From assembly GCA_003260075.1 (NCBI GenBank), contig QLIY01000745.1, positions 1 to 64,000 on the forward strand: a DNA stretch of 64,000 bases. The letters run 5' to 3'. Source of the stretch: Phallusia mammillata. Lineage: Eukaryota > Chordata > Ascidiacea > Phlebobranchia > Ascidiidae. The notes beneath the pieces are model-generated. The model was given only the letters and a program-made list of their open reading frames with translations, was not told the DNA's origin and did not search any database. Positions within the stretch are counted from its first letter, which is position 1, and the number at the start of each line of letters is the position of its first letter. Both the position numbers and the translations under genes were made by a program. Shown one piece after another: positions 63,057 to 64,000 of this stretch.

Positions 63057-64000
63057 ACCTAAACATTACACATGATTACAACTATTTTCTGTTTGCCTAC
63101 TTTTTAGTACGATGTTCCCTAATAAAACTTGAGTCCACAAAGCTGTTACTGTTCAGCCCTTGCTTGGTCTAATGAACCAGGGCCTAAATTTAAAGGTATA
63201 ATTTAAAGGTTTTAGTAATTTGCTTGTGAACAATAGTTCATTGCAAAGTAATGTGATGTTGCCTATCAGCGTTAACATACGTTTAAAAACGAATGATCCA
63301 AATGCAAAGGCTGTGCAACTTTTTTAACATGGTTTAGAACGAATCTGTATAATTTGCATTTGAATGAAACGTAATATTAGCACAGGCAACGCAATGTATG
63401 AAAATGTCTTCACTGTAATTTGTATGAAATTAATGTAGAGGCAAATGTAACCTTTCCGCAATACAAATCAATGATATAGTGTGTTCTTCAATTATTAAAG
63501 AACGCTTCCTGCACCGAAAGGCTGTTTTATAGGCTAGATTATAAACGAGCTTGAATTACAAGAATATTTTGCTGAACAGCACCACGTATTGATTTGCCTA
63601 TTCCGAATTCATCAATTGTTAGTCAATAATGGTAAAAGAGCTTTGTTTGAGGAAAATTGATTTGTGACGTCACTATGCAACAGATGTCCAATTTTTGTGG
63701 AAAAGCAGTGACTACAAAACATCTGTAATAAATTTCTACGATTTAGTCCCACCCTATACAATTTAGTTGAACATTTAAAAAATCAATGTAATTTTAGGTT
63801 ATGTCGCTGTGAGTTCAACTAAAATACCTCTTAAAAATTTAAGAAAGCTATCGAGTGTTGTGTTTTTGGTTTGTGTTGATTAGTTGTTTACAACACCGAG
63901 CTGGACAGGATTTTACTTGGTCATAAAATATCGTCAATTAGCTTGATCTACTTTGTACGTCCGTTGTTATTTCCTGCGCCTGTTGCACAAAACAAAGGCC
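63057..64000. other. Window end, nothing recognised
   Basis: Apart from the AATAAA at 63120, no gene, repeat or motif stands out. Confidence 0.5.

Overview
This is eukaryotic DNA, AT-rich, with short exons, short GT-AG introns and vertebrate-like gene families. I think it comes from an ascidian tunicate, probably a Ciona-type genome. The evidence is compact chordate-type genes, very high heterozygosity (8 silent differences in 108 bp between two copies of one exon), and splice-acceptor-like sites just before two start codons, as expected with spliced-leader trans-splicing. The species call is inference.

Layout. 1-3576: no gene, repeats only. 4070-5907 (+): five-exon neuronal-calcium-sensor-like gene, with an alternative copy of its last exon at 6942-7049. 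8718-15451 (-): complete eight-exon class A GPCR of 355 residues. 17949-25281 (+): complete 13-exon collagen galactosyltransferase of 606 residues ending in an ER-retention-type KHEL. 26044-36905 (-): four tandem intronless genes for four-helix membrane proteins that resemble the N-terminal pore module of LRRC8 volume-regulated anion channels but have no leucine-rich repeats; the fourth has a frameshift. 39902-45516 (-): two tandem Reeler-domain surface or secreted proteins with Thr-rich stalks, inside a segmental duplication. 46200-54900: repeat-rich jumble of overlapping contigs with no gene I can defend. 54917-about 60344 (-): HDHD5/CECR5-type HAD hydrolase, seriously disturbed by assembly duplications. 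62790-63056 (+): possible terminal exon of an unknown gene.

Two large-scale patterns matter. First, 33 pure C-runs of 10 or more occur on the + strand, and I saw no long G-runs. Their lengths cluster at exactly 10, with 11-12 explained by chance flanking C. Most sit between near-identical copies of the same sequence. They look like assembly gaps written as C instead of N, usually at undetected overlaps between haplotype contigs, so many apparent tandem duplications here are probably artefacts. Second, the non-coding DNA holds several non-autonomous hAT-type elements with visible 8-bp target duplications.

The genes do not form one pathway. The two local arrays (LRRC8-like and Reeler) are lineage-specific tandem expansions. 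The most unusual biology is the LRR-less LRRC8-like array.
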